A stretch of DNA of 64,000 nucleotides, from NCBI RefSeq assembly GCF_913774285.1, contig NZ_CAJYHX010000022.1:124001-188000 (forward strand). The letters are read 5' to 3'. The stretch comes from an uncultured Sphingomonas sp. (lineage in GTDB: Bacteria > Pseudomonadota > Alphaproteobacteria > Sphingomonadales > Sphingomonadaceae). Both the position numbers and the translations under genes were made by a program. Below the pieces are notes generated by a model. That model searched no databases, was not told where the DNA came from, and saw only the letters and a list, made by a program, of their open reading frames with translations. Positions 43,483 to 52,393 of this stretch are shown here, in pieces. Within the stretch, counting starts at the first letter, position 1, and every line of letters starts with the position of its first letter.

Positions 43483-44163
43483 ATGCCAGATCCCGTCACG
43501 CTCCGCCGCCTCTATGGCCGCCGTCAGGGCCACAAGCTCCGCCAGGGCCAGTCCGCGCTCGTCGAGGAGCTGCTGCCCCAGGTGAGCGTGCCCGATGCCG
43601 GTCCGCTCGATGCGCGCACCCTGTTCGGCGACGACCGCCCGCTCGAATTCGAGATCGGCTTCGGCGGCGGCGAGCATCTTGCCGGCCAGGCGACGATGCG
43701 CCCCGACCATGGCTTTATCGGCTGCGAGCCGTTCCTCAACGGCGTGGTCGGCGCGCTTAATCATATCCGCGACGGCGAACTCGACAATGTCCGCCTGCAC
43801 ATGGGCGATGCGCTGGAAGTGATGGAGCGGCTGCCCGACGCCAGCCTTAGCCGTGTCTACCTGCTCCACCCCGATCCCTGGCCCAAGGCGCGCCATGCCA
43901 AGCGCCGCATGGTCAACCACGGCCCGCTCGACCTGATCGCCGCCAAGCTCAAGCCCGGCAGCGAGTTCCGCCTCGGCACCGATGATCCCACCTATTGCCG
44001 CTGGGCGATGATGGTGCTGGGCCAGCGCAAGGACTTCGTCTGGCAGGCAAAGACCGCGCAGGACTTCCTCACGCGCCCCGCCGACTGGCCCGAGACCCGC
44101 TACGAGCGCAAGGCGCGCCGCCAGGGGCACGAGGTGTGGTACTTCCGCTATGTGCGAGTCTGA
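43483..44163 (+). CDS. trmB: tRNA (guanosine(46)-N7)-methyltransferase
   Basis: This 226-residue SAM-dependent enzyme makes m7G46 in the tRNA variable loop. Conserved parts are RRLYGRRQGHKLR, LEFEIGFGGGEHLA (SAM-binding), FIGCEPFLNGVV, LLHPDPWPKARHAKRRMVN (catalytic/recognition) and TRYERKARRQGHEVWYFRY at the end. Start ATG at 43483. It overlaps the Nudix gene by 14 bases. Confidence 0.95.
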   Translation: MPDPVTLRRLYGRRQGHKLRQGQSALVEELLPQVSVPDAGPLDARTLFGDDRPLEFEIGFGGGEHLAGQATMRPDHGFIGCEPFLNGVVGALNHIRDGELDNVRLHMGDALEVMERLPDASLSRVYLLHPDPWPKARHAKRRMVNHGPLDLIAAKLKPGSEFRLGTDDPTYCRWAMMVLGQRKDFVWQAKTAQDFLTRPADWPETRYERKARRQGHEVWYFRYVRV

Positions 44164-44743
44164 ACCGGGCCACCAGATCGAAAGCGTCGAGACGGTCTAT
44201 CAGGGGTGGGGCCGGCTGCTGCTGGCGACGCTGCGTACCCCCGATGGCAGTGTCATCACCCGCCAGATCGAGGATCACGGCGATGCCGTCGCGGTGCTCC
44301 CCTATGATGCGGCGCGCGGCACGGTGCTGCTGGTCCGCCAGTCGCGCCCGCCGCTGCTCTTCCGGGGTGAGCCCGAGCCAGTCTATGAGGCGCTCGCCGG
44401 GCGGATTGATCCGGGCGAGGATGCCGACACCACCGCCCGCCGCGAAGCGATCGAGGAGTGCGGCGTCACCCTCGGCGCGATCGATCTGGTCGGCCATTTC
44501 TTCGCGATGCCGGCGGTCTCCACCGAGCGGCTGAGCCTGTATCTCGCGCCCTACAGCCCGGCCGATCGCACGAGCGCGGGCGGCGGGCTGGCGCACGACC
44601 ATGAGGATATCGAGGTGATCGAGATGCGGCTGGACGATCTTTGGGCAAAGGGCATGGCGGCGCTGGCCGACATGAAGACCGCAATCCTCATCCTCGCGCT
44701 GCGCGAGCGGCTCGCCGCTCAGGCCTGGCCACCCGCCGCCTGA
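44150..44743 (+). CDS. Nudix hydrolase (ADP-sugar pyrophosphatase-like)
   Basis: This 197-residue enzyme carries a complete Nudix box at 84-106 (GRIDPGEDADTTARREAIEECGV). N- and C-terminal segments (VLLVRQSRPPLLF, EPVYEALAG) resemble ADP-ribose pyrophosphatase/GDP-mannose pyrophosphatase members that clear nucleotide sugars. The start overlaps the trmB end, so the two are cotranscribed. Substrate not determinable from sequence. Confidence 0.85.
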   Translation: MCESEPGHQIESVETVYQGWGRLLLATLRTPDGSVITRQIEDHGDAVAVLPYDAARGTVLLVRQSRPPLLFRGEPEPVYEALAGRIDPGEDADTTARREAIEECGVTLGAIDLVGHFFAMPAVSTERLSLYLAPYSPADRTSAGGGLAHDHEDIEVIEMRLDDLWAKGMAALADMKTAILILALRERLAAQAWPPAA

Positions 44744-45747
44744 CCGCTGCGGCGCCACGCCCCGCGCAGCAGCCGCGCGGCGAACGCCTCCAGCCCCGGC
44801 CGCACGAAGATCCAGTCGCGGATCGCCGGGCCCTTGCTGGCGCCCATGGTCTGCTTGTAGCCGCTGTCGCCCGCGCCCCAATCGACCAGCTTCACCCCGC
44901 GCGCGCGGGCGCGGAGCAGGTTGCGATACTGGAGCAGCTTGCCCGGCGACTGCCTCGCCACCGCCGGATCATAGCTGTTGGCGATGGCATGGCAGCGCGT
45001 GCCGGTGATCAGGTCGAACGAAAAGGCCATCGGCCGTCCGTCGATTCGCAGCACCGCGGCGGAAAGCATGTCCGCCAGCACGGGATCGTGCAGAGCCGCT
45101 TCCCAGAAGGCGCCGTGCCCCTCGGCGGTGAACTTGGCGTCGCACCCGTTGGTACGGTCGGCGATCCAGCTGCGCCGCTCGATGTCAGCGAGCGCGTCGA
45201 TGTCCGGCGGTCCCCATTCCCAGGCAAGCGTGCCTGCGCTTGCGAGGTGTTTCTCCAGATGCCGGTTCTTGCGCAGCGTCGAGCCGCGCGGCCAGTCCTC
45301 GGTCGCGATATCGAGCAGGAAGCTGTCGGCGACGTGGCGGTCGAGCAGCGTCCATCCGGCCGCCAGCGCGCGGGGCTTCAGCCAGTCGAGCGCGGGATCG
45401 CCGTCACAGATCGGTCCGACCCGCAATGCCCGCACCTGCCGCGCCAGCGCACCGAGCAGCGCCTCCGCGGCCGCCGGGCTGGCGCCTTCCGCCACGGGGA
45501 AGCTGCGGACGGGCCAGTAGCAGCCGGGGATCTCCGCCAGCCCCAGCCAGCGCGGCCCCTTGACGACCAAGGGCAGCGCCGCCACCGGCGCGCCCGCGTC
45601 TCCCACCACCAGCGTCCGCGCCGTTCCGCCATAGGCGTGGAGCGCTGCGGCGTACCACCCGCGCCGGAGGAAGCAGTGGCTTTCCGGCGCTAGCCCCGCA
45701 ACCGCGTCCAGCGCGTCCGCGAGGCCCGGCACGAAAGTAGCGGACAC
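44719..45747 (-). CDS. GNAT-fold acyltransferase (CelD/FemAB-like)
   Basis: This 342-residue protein has a first half of unknown fold (CYWPVRSFPVAEG, LRVGPICDGDPALDWLK) and a GNAT-type region (STLRKNRHLEKHL, AVLRIDGRPMAFSFDLITGTRCHAIANSYDPAVARQSPGKLLQYRNL). This is the layout of BcsL/CelD and peptidoglycan-type FemAB acyltransferases used in exopolysaccharide or cell-wall decoration. The GTG at 45747 with GGGAGAGG upstream is the likely start, because the open frame further upstream crosses a repeat element and is not protein. Confidence 0.75.
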   Translation of the reverse strand: MSATFVPGLADALDAVAGLAPESHCFLRRGWYAAALHAYGGTARTLVVGDAGAPVAALPLVVKGPRWLGLAEIPGCYWPVRSFPVAEGASPAAAEALLGALARQVRALRVGPICDGDPALDWLKPRALAAGWTLLDRHVADSFLLDIATEDWPRGSTLRKNRHLEKHLASAGTLAWEWGPPDIDALADIERRSWIADRTNGCDAKFTAEGHGAFWEAALHDPVLADMLSAAVLRIDGRPMAFSFDLITGTRCHAIANSYDPAVARQSPGKLLQYRNLLRARARGVKLVDWGAGDSGYKQTMGASKGPAIRDWIFVRPGLEAFAARLLRGAWRRSGQAAGGQA

Positions 45748-45764
45748 GCCCTCTCCCGGCCGCT

Positions 45765-45861
45765 CGTCATCCCCGCGAAGGCGGGGAACCATTGATGGGA
45801 ACGCCTGGGCTTCTTCCCCGCCAGTCCTGGCAAATGGATCCCCGCCTTCGCGGGGATGACG
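45765..45861. repeat. 97-bp inverted-repeat element, copy 2
   Basis: CGTCATCCCCGCGAAGGC and its near complement bound a 97-bp element that matches the one at 10490 in length, ends and the internal CCTGGCAAATGGAT. It lies just before the GNAT gene, between it and the DUF2721 gene. Confidence 0.85.
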
Positions 45862-45973
45862 CCGGGGTTGGAGGAACGGCAAAGCCATGCACCCGTCTTA
45901 CCCCCGCACCCGTTACCATCCGGTGCAGCCTGCGCTTGCACCGCGCGCACCACCGCTTGCATAAGGAGCATGC

Positions 45974-46429
45974 ATGCAAGGCTTCTACCTCTCCACCGTC
46001 TCGGAAACGATCCAGGCTGCGATCGCGCCGGTGTTCCTGCTCGCCGGCATCGGCGCGTTCCTGAACACCATGGTCGGCCGCCTCGCCCGCATCGTCGATC
46101 GCGCGCGGGTGATCGAGGAGCTCCATCCCCGCTCCAGCGGCCCCGAGCATGACCGCCACGTCTGGGAGCTGCGCATCATCGATCGCCGCATCTCGGTGAT
46201 CAACAACGCGATCTTCCTGTGCACCGCCAGCGCGCTCGCCATCTGCTTCGTCGTCGCGATCATGTTCATTTCGCGCCTGGCCAACCTGCATGTCGGCATC
46301 TGGATCGCGGTGGCCTTCATCGTCTCGATGCTGCTGCTGATCGCGGGGCTGCTCTATTTCCTCGTCGAGGTGCGGATGTCGCTCAAGGCGATCCATGTCC
46401 GCGAGGAACTGCTCGAACTCGACCGGTGA
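45974..46429 (+). CDS. DUF2721 family membrane protein
   Basis: This 151-residue protein has three membrane helices (AAIAPVFLLAGIGAFLNTM, AIFLCTASALAICFVVAIMFI, IWIAVAFIVSMLLLIAGLLYFLVEV) and the DUF2721 signature FLNTMVGRLARIVDRARVIEE. No biochemical function is known. The next gene on the strand is purE, 62 bases on, without obvious functional link. Confidence 0.9.
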   Translation: MQGFYLSTVSETIQAAIAPVFLLAGIGAFLNTMVGRLARIVDRARVIEELHPRSSGPEHDRHVWELRIIDRRISVINNAIFLCTASALAICFVVAIMFISRLANLHVGIWIAVAFIVSMLLLIAGLLYFLVEVRMSLKAIHVREELLELDR

Positions 46430-46491
46430 CCCATTGCCCTGGGGCCGCACCCTGACTAACACCCCGCTTCCATTCCACGGTCGGGCAGGCA

Positions 46492-46977
46492 ATGGCGGAC
46501 GCACCTCTTATCGGCATCATCATGGGCAGCACCTCCGATTGGGAGACGATGCGCCATGCGGCCGACATCCTTACCGAACTGGGCGTGCCGCACGAGACCA
46601 AGGTCGTCTCCGCGCATCGAACCCCGCAGCGGCTCTATGACTACGCCACCAGCGCCGCCGATCGCGGGCTCAAGGTGATCATCGCCGGTGCCGGCGGCGC
46701 GGCGCACCTCCCCGGCATGGCGGCGGCCATGACGCACCTGCCGGTGCTGGGCGTGCCGGTGGAATCCAAGACGATGAAGGGGCTCGATAGCCTCTATTCG
46801 ATCGTCCAGATGCCGGGCGGCATTCCCGTGGGCACGCTGGCGATCGGCAAGGCCGGCGCCAAGAACGCCGCGCTGCTCGGCGCCGCGATCCTCGCCACGG
46901 CAGACGCAGCGCTCACCGAGCGGCTGGTCGCCTGGCGCACCGCCCAGACCGAAAGCGTCGCGGAGGAACCGGCATGA
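46492..46977 (+). CDS. purE: N5-carboxyaminoimidazole ribonucleotide mutase
   Basis: This 161-residue class I PurE moves the carboxyl group of N5-CAIR to make CAIR in purine synthesis. Motifs are [19 protein letters not shown] (catalytic His), [11 protein letters not shown] and [20 protein letters not shown]. The stop overlaps the purK start by four bases, so the two are translated together. Confidence 0.95.
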   Translation: MADAPLIGIIMGSTSDWETMRHAADILTELGVPHETKVVSAHRTPQRLYDYATSAADRGLKVIIAGAGGAAHLPGMAAAMTHLPVLGVPVESKTMKGLDSLYSIVQMPGGIPVGTLAIGKAGAKNAALLGAAILATADAALTERLVAWRTAQTESVAEEPA

Positions 46978-48050
46978 GCGAGGTGCTTCCCCCCGGCTCG
47001 ACCATCGGCATCCTCGGCGGCGGCCAGCTCGGCCGGATGATCGCGGTCGCGGCGGCCAACCTCGGCTATCGCACCCATGTCCTCGCCCCCGACGAGGAGA
47101 GCATCGCCGCGCAGACCGCCTCCAGCTTCACCCGCGCCGACTATCACAGCCATATCGTGCTCGACGAACTGGCGAGCCACGCCGACGTGATCACCTACGA
47201 GTTCGAGAATGTCGCGCTCGCCCCCGTCGCGCACCTCGCCGCCAAGGTGCCGGTGCGCCCCGGCGCCAAGAGCCTGGAGATCGCGCAGGACCGCGCCAAC
47301 GAGAAATCGTTCGTGGCGGACCTCGGCGGCCGCACCGCGCCCTGGGCGCTGGTCACCACCCGCGACGAGCTGCACGACGCGATCGCGAAGATCGGCGCGC
47401 CGTCGATCCTGAAGACGCTGCGGCTCGGCTATGACGGCAAGGGCCAGGTGCGCCTGCACGATGCGTCCGAGGCGGATGCCGCCTGGGCGGCGATCGGCGA
47501 GCGGCCGGCGATCCTCGAAGGCTTCGTCACCTTCAGCCACGAATTCTCGATCATCACCGTGCGCGGGCTCGACGGCACGCTGGCCAGCTATCCGCCGCCC
47601 TGGAACGAGCACAAGGACGGCATCCTCGCCCGCTCCACCCTGCCCGCCCCGACCGCAATCGCCCGCCACTGGACCGAGGCGGCAGCGCTCTCCGGCCGCG
47701 TCGCCGAGGCGCTGGGCCATATCGGCGTGCTGACCTGCGAGTTCTTCGCGACCGAGGACGGCCCGGTGTTCAACGAAATGGCGCCGCGCGTCCACAATAG
47801 CGGCCACTGGACGATCGAAGGTGCCGAGACCTCGCAGTTCGAGAACCATGTCCGCGCGATCTGCGGCCTGCCGCTCGGCTCGACCGCGCTGACCGGCACC
47901 CATGTGGAAATGGAAAACCTGATCGGCGACGAGGCCGACCGCTGGCCCGAACTCCTCGCCGAGCCGGGCACCCATCTCCACCTCTACGGCAAGGGCCAGG
48001 CCCGGCCGGGGCGCAAGATGGGGCATGTCACAAGGGTGAAGCGGGGCTAG
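46974..48050 (+). CDS. purK: N5-carboxyaminoimidazole ribonucleotide synthase
   Basis: This 358-residue ATP-grasp enzyme makes N5-CAIR from AIR, bicarbonate and ATP, supplying PurE. It has [22 protein letters not shown] at the start, ATP-grasp residues [12 protein letters not shown] and [12 protein letters not shown], and the metal-binding [17 protein letters not shown] motif. The operon appears to end here. Confidence 0.95.
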   Translation: MSEVLPPGSTIGILGGGQLGRMIAVAAANLGYRTHVLAPDEESIAAQTASSFTRADYHSHIVLDELASHADVITYEFENVALAPVAHLAAKVPVRPGAKSLEIAQDRANEKSFVADLGGRTAPWALVTTRDELHDAIAKIGAPSILKTLRLGYDGKGQVRLHDASEADAAWAAIGERPAILEGFVTFSHEFSIITVRGLDGTLASYPPPWNEHKDGILARSTLPAPTAIARHWTEAAALSGRVAEALGHIGVLTCEFFATEDGPVFNEMAPRVHNSGHWTIEGAETSQFENHVRAICGLPLGSTALTGTHVEMENLIGDEADRWPELLAEPGTHLHLYGKGQARPGRKMGHVTRVKRG

Positions 48051-48140
48051 GAACTTTGGAGAGCATTGTTCCGGAATACACGCCACCGGCTGTGACGTGT
48101 AAGGCCCATGCGGTGTAGTTCTTGTTTGCTTGTCACGCCA

Positions 48141-48553
48141 TTATGCAGCCCAAAGCTTTTCCGGGGCATCGATCGGCGTGACGGTGTATCCGTTTTCTTC
48201 GCTTCTGCTTTTCGGCAAGTGCCTCTCGACCTCTGAACGACAGTAAAACTTGTCGGAGCCGTCGTCGAATGCGCACAGGCCAGAAGCTTCCATCAATTCG
48301 AAGATGATGGCTTTGATGGTGTCGTTGTAGAAGGGCCGCTCGGCAGAAATGCACCCTATGAAGCCGGGCCGCGTCTCTTCCGCAAAAATCTCAAAGCCCT
48401 CGCCTTCGTACACACCTTGGGTCCCTTCGTAAAAGCACACGCCCGGCGCCGGAAAATCCACTCCGTGGCGCTTCAGGACGCGGAAACCGCGCTGAATTCG
48501 ATATCGCACTCAGCACCGTTGATGTATTTCACGAGATAGAGACTGACACCCAC
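48141..48553 (-). pseudogene. Frameshifted small hypothetical gene
   Basis: A GTG at 48553 with GGAG nine bases upstream opens a frame reading VGVSLYLVKYINGAECDIEF that stops at 48473. The frame beginning near 48509 continues with LKRHGVDFPAPGVCFYEGTQ and runs 120 residues to 48141. Joined, they make one plausible protein of about 135 residues, implying a single frameshift between 48509 and 48473. The region is lower in G+C than its neighbours. The protein is unknown but has the size and look of a toxin-immunity or polymorphic protein. A sequencing error would restore it. Confidence 0.5.
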
Positions 48554-48735
48554 GACATCTCACTCCAAGTTCGAGCGGATAGCGTGGCGTGGAAGTGTGA
48601 ATCTTTTCGAAACCGGAAGGCTCACGTCAGGACGGTCAACCTGTGGGCGGCGACCGCAAACCGACCGCGTTACGCGGGTGAGGTGGGGCTAGCCCTCCGT
48701 CACCCGCGCGCGCGCCATGGCGGGGCAGGTGCCGC

Positions 48736-49056
48736 TCAATTGCCCTCCGAATCCACGACGAACACCTCGGGCTTGCCCCGCGACAGGGGATCCCAGCCGG
48801 CCGAGAGTGCGGAGCGGACGCAGCGCGCGATCGTCGCGTCGTCCAGCTGAAGACGCCCGCGCGGCAGTCCCTTGAGCAGCCGCTTGGGCGCCGGGAATTC
48901 CAGCCACGCCTCGCGCTTGGCATCGCGCTGGGCGACCGCGATGGTCATCCCCTTCCAGCCCTCGTCGTCCGACAGATGGGGCTCGCGCTGCAGACGCCAG
49001 TCATAGGTCACGCCATCCAGATCGATGGCACCGCTGGTGCTAAGGGATTTCGACAT
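48736..49056 (-). CDS. Small conserved hypothetical protein
   Basis: This 106-residue cytoplasmic protein has DLDGVTYDWRLQREPHLSDDEGWKGMTIAVAQRDAKREAWLEFP and a C-terminal LSRGKPEVFVVDSEGN. It has no signal peptide or membrane helix. Such short proteins recur in sphingomonads without assignment. It lies between the frameshifted gene and the glycosyltransferase gene on the same strand. Confidence 0.65.
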   Translation of the reverse strand: MSKSLSTSGAIDLDGVTYDWRLQREPHLSDDEGWKGMTIAVAQRDAKREAWLEFPAPKRLLKGLPRGRLQLDDATIARCVRSALSAGWDPLSRGKPEVFVVDSEGN

Positions 49057-49109
49057 TGGGCGCCCCTAGCACGGGAACCGCGCCGACGCACGCGCTCGGG
49101 TCCGCCGTC

Positions 49110-51413
49110 CTACTGCGCCAGCCCCGCCACCACCGGCAGCGCCGACGCGAAGATCGTCGGCAGGCCGTTGTGGATGTAGATCCACTTCGCATAATCGAGG
49201 AAGATGTCGGTGCGATAGGCCGTCACGTCGTTGCCGAAGGTGAACAGCACATAGTCGCTGCCCAGCCGCCCGGTCAGGGCATCGCTCTCGGCGGTATCCA
49301 TGCACTGGATCTCGAAGTGAATCACCGCCGGGCGGCAGCCATGGTCGAGCACATCGTCGATGATCGCCTTGTCCATGCCCTCGGCATCGATCACCAGGAT
49401 CTCGGGCGTGCGGCCTTCCGCCTGCGCCGCCAGCGCGTCGAAGCCGGTCACCGGCACGGTGACGCGTTCGATGCAGGTCTGGATGCGGCGCGTCGTCTCC
49501 GCATCGATGGTCAGCCCCCCGATCGCGTTCTTGTCGTCATAGACCGACGAAATGCCGAGCACCCAGCGCGGCAGGCCCGCCGCCGCCGCCTTGTCCGGGT
49601 TGATCGCGTTGAGCACCAGCGGCTTGCCGTCGCTGCTATAGGCCTGTTGCAGCAGCACGGCGTTGCGGTTGTTGGCATAGCCGCGCTCAAGCATGCCGAA
49701 CATGTACGGGTTGGGCTCGAGCAGCAGCGCGGGCGGATCGTAATTGACCATCGCCGAGCGCAGCGGATCGACGAGGACGCCGTCCGCCGCGCCGATCTGC
49801 CACACCATGCGATCGCGGTCCTGCGCGAGCAGCCAGTGGACGATCTTGTCAAATGCGAAGACCGGGCGATCCGCCGGCGCCACCGCCAGGCTGCTGCTGA
49901 GGAACTGCGCCGCCTCGGCGGCCATCCTGCGCGAATCGGCCATCACGGTGAGCACGAGCCGGAGGTCCGTGGCCCATTTGTCGTCGAAGCCCTCCAGGAT
50001 GCCGGCGGCGTCGACCAGGTCGCCCTTGGCGAGCAGATCGAGCGCCTTGCCCTTCTTCTGCTCGGGCGGCAGCCAGGCGCCGCCCCATACATGGATGCCC
50101 AGCGTCTGGCCGAGGTCCTTGCGGCGGATCGAGGATAGGGGGGCGTCGTACAGATAGGGGTAGAAGCTTGCCGGCGGCAGCCGACGATGCGCATGCTTCG
50201 CCAGGTAGCGGCCGAACAGCCAGGGGCCGGTCGTCACGTTGGGGCGCGATTCATCCGGTTCCGCCGCGCAGATATGTTCGATCAGGTCGCGGAAGATCGG
50301 ATGCCCCGCCGGCGCGCCGATGAAGCCGATCGAGCAATATTCGGTGGCATCCGTCTCGTTGCATACGGTGAGTTCGCGGCGCAGCGCCTCCGGCTCGAAA
50401 TGCGCATAGGGCATGATGTCGCAATCGAGATAGATGCCGCCATGCGTGTAGAGGATCTCGTAGCGCGCGAGATCGGCACGCGAGACGTGGCTGGTGAAGC
50501 GATCGAGCGCCCGCCGCGACAGCGTCAGCTGATCGAGATCGCGATCGGTCCAGGTGCGGAATGCGCAGTCCGGGAATTGCCGCTGCCAGGCCTGCCAATA
50601 GGCTTCGTACGCCGCCGGGATCGGCCGGGTGCCGAACCAGATCCGGTGGAACATGGTCGGCGCGCCCGGCGCACTCGCGGCGACGGGCGCGGGCTGCGGG
50701 CGCACGGCGACGACAGGCGCCGGTTGCTGGTCATCGGCCGGGGTCGGGGCGGGTGCCGGAGCAGCCTTCGGGCCCGTCACCACCTGCTGGTGCAATTCGT
50801 CATAGATGCCGAGCGTGCTGCCCCACATCTGCTCGGCATAGACAGGCCCCGGGCCTTCATATTTCACGCCGGAGAAATGCTCGGGGATGAAATAGTGGCT
50901 CGGGTAGATGCGCAGGCCGTGATAGCGATATTGGCGATAGGAGTCGGTCAGCCGCTTCGGGCCGACGCTTTCCCACGCCATCCGGTCGACCACCGTCGGT
51001 TCCTGATAGATGTCGCCGATGATCTGCGCGACGAACGGGTTTTTGGGGCTCGCGGCGAAATAGCCCGCGGCGATCAGCCCGGGCCGCGTCATTTCATTCT
51101 CCCAGCAGGCGAAGGCCTCGCAGTCGAGCAGATGGTCGTCGAGCGGCCGCACGCACACGCTGTCCGCATCGACGACGAAGCCGCCATGCTCGTACACGAT
51201 CTCCCACCGCATCATGTCGGCGACACCGTTCAGCTCGCGCTCGGACATCTCGCTCATGTGGCGCCCATTGATCCAGCCGCGCTGCTGGAGGGACTCGTTG
51301 CCCCAGATCCTGATCTCCCAGCCGGGATTGCGGGCGCGCCAGGTGTCGATGCAATTGTCCGGCCGCTTGGTTTCGTCTCCCACCCAGATGAAGTGCAGAA
51401 TCTTGGGTATCAT
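49110..51413 (-). CDS. Fusion of two DXD glycosyltransferase domains and an FkbM-like domain
   Basis: This 767-residue protein has residues 1-210 as a GT32-like domain (PKILHFIWVGDETKRPDNC, YEHGGFVVDADSVCVRP with DAD at 82-84). Residues 215-253 are a Pro/Ala-rich linker. Residues 254-520 are a second GT32-like domain (MFHRIWFGTRPIPAAYEAYW, HGGIYLDCDIMPY with DCD at 330-332). Residues about 530-767 resemble FkbM methyltransferases (VWQIGAADGVLVDP, LLLEPNPYMFGML, EILVIDAEGMDKAIIDDV). The likely substrate is a surface glycan. The ATG at 51413 is chosen because the longer frame has no ribosome site. No glycan cluster surrounds it. Confidence 0.8.
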   Translation of the reverse strand: MIPKILHFIWVGDETKRPDNCIDTWRARNPGWEIRIWGNESLQQRGWINGRHMSEMSERELNGVADMMRWEIVYEHGGFVVDADSVCVRPLDDHLLDCEAFACWENEMTRPGLIAAGYFAASPKNPFVAQIIGDIYQEPTVVDRMAWESVGPKRLTDSYRQYRYHGLRIYPSHYFIPEHFSGVKYEGPGPVYAEQMWGSTLGIYDELHQQVVTGPKAAPAPAPTPADDQQPAPVVAVRPQPAPVAASAPGAPTMFHRIWFGTRPIPAAYEAYWQAWQRQFPDCAFRTWTDRDLDQLTLSRRALDRFTSHVSRADLARYEILYTHGGIYLDCDIMPYAHFEPEALRRELTVCNETDATEYCSIGFIGAPAGHPIFRDLIEHICAAEPDESRPNVTTGPWLFGRYLAKHAHRRLPPASFYPYLYDAPLSSIRRKDLGQTLGIHVWGGAWLPPEQKKGKALDLLAKGDLVDAAGILEGFDDKWATDLRLVLTVMADSRRMAAEAAQFLSSSLAVAPADRPVFAFDKIVHWLLAQDRDRMVWQIGAADGVLVDPLRSAMVNYDPPALLLEPNPYMFGMLERGYANNRNAVLLQQAYSSDGKPLVLNAINPDKAAAAGLPRWVLGISSVYDDKNAIGGLTIDAETTRRIQTCIERVTVPVTGFDALAAQAEGRTPEILVIDAEGMDKAIIDDVLDHGCRPAVIHFEIQCMDTAESDALTGRLGSDYVLFTFGNDVTAYRTDIFLDYAKWIYIHNGLPTIFASALPVVAGLAQ

Positions 51414-51619
51414 GCAGCAGTCCTTCGATCCGATGGGCAGTGTTCGCCCAACCCCCGGCAGCGCGGGCGCACGCAGGCAGCGGCCGCACACGTCCGGAAG
51501 CATGGAATATCTCTAGGTCTTATAGACGCGGGGCGCCCGGAAGGTCGGCCGGGTGAAGACTTGATTCAGCATGAATGCTAACCGCCCGCATCGACGCACA
51601 GCGATGGTCGGCCGTTACG

Positions 51620-52393
51620 CTATCGCTGTCCGGGGTCCACCCGACCGGCCAGCCGCGCCACGGCGGCGGCGTGGATACCCTGCGTCGTCGCGAGCACGCC
51701 ATACGCCTCGCCCGCGGGGGTGTTGAAGCCGAGCGGCTGGCCGAGCGCGTCAGTCACCGCAGCACCCGCCTCCCGGGCGATCAGCACCGCCGCTGCGATA
51801 TCCCATTCGTGGCCCCAGCGCAGCGTCGCGACCAGATCCGCCTCGCCCGCCGCGACCATCGCGATGCGCAGCGCGATCGAATTGGGCTTGGGCACCGCCA
51901 CCAGGTCGCGGTCGACCTTGGGGAGCTGGTCCGCCGGTACCCGCGCGCCGGGCAGCTCGGCACGCTCGGCGGCCTGCAGCGCCACGCCGTTGCGCCAGGC
52001 CCCCACCCCGGCCCGTGCCGTCCACACCTCGCCGCGGGCGGGGGCATCGAGCACGCCGATCACCGGCTGGCCATGCTCCACCAGCGCGATCGAGACCGCC
52101 CAACCCGGGCGCCCGCGCAGATAATCGCGGGTGCCGTCGATCGGATCGACCACCCACAGCCGGGACAGCGCCAGCCGATCGGCATTGTCCACCGTCTCCT
52201 CGGAGAGCCACCCGGCATCGGGGAGCAGCGCGCCGAGCCGTTCACGCAGCAGTGCATCCACCTCCAGGTCGACCGCGCAGACCGGGTTGCCCGGCGCCTT
52301 TTCCCAGCGCGCGAAATCGCTCTGCCAGCGCGCCATCGCGTGTCGGCCCGCCTCGGCGGCGATGGCCGCGATCTCGGCGGCGAGCTCAGGCAC
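51620..52393 (-). CDS. Inositol monophosphatase family protein (CysQ/histidinol-phosphatase-like)
   Basis: This 257-residue metal-dependent phosphatase has the family site WVVDPIDGTRDYLRG, SEETVDNADRL and the second signature HEWDIAAAVLIAREAGA. It could act on 3'-phosphoadenosine 5'-phosphate (CysQ), inositol phosphate or histidinol phosphate; the sequence does not decide. It overlaps the end of the pmbA-like gene by eight bases and is the last gene of the ubiA-pmbA operon. Confidence 0.85.
   Translation of the reverse strand: MPELAAEIAAIAAEAGRHAMARWQSDFARWEKAPGNPVCAVDLEVDALLRERLGALLPDAGWLSEETVDNADRLALSRLWVVDPIDGTRDYLRGRPGWAVSIALVEHGQPVIGVLDAPARGEVWTARAGVGAWRNGVALQAAERAELPGARVPADQLPKVDRDLVAVPKPNSIALRIAMVAAGEADLVATLRWGHEWDIAAAVLIAREAGAAVTDALGQPLGFNTPAGEAYGVLATTQGIHAAAVARLAGRVDPGQR

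Noticed and set aside
45748..45888. N-terminal extension of the GNAT gene (MALPFLQPRRHPREGGDP...)
   Set aside because: The extension is translation of the 97-bp repeat element. The GTG at 45747 has its own ribosome site.
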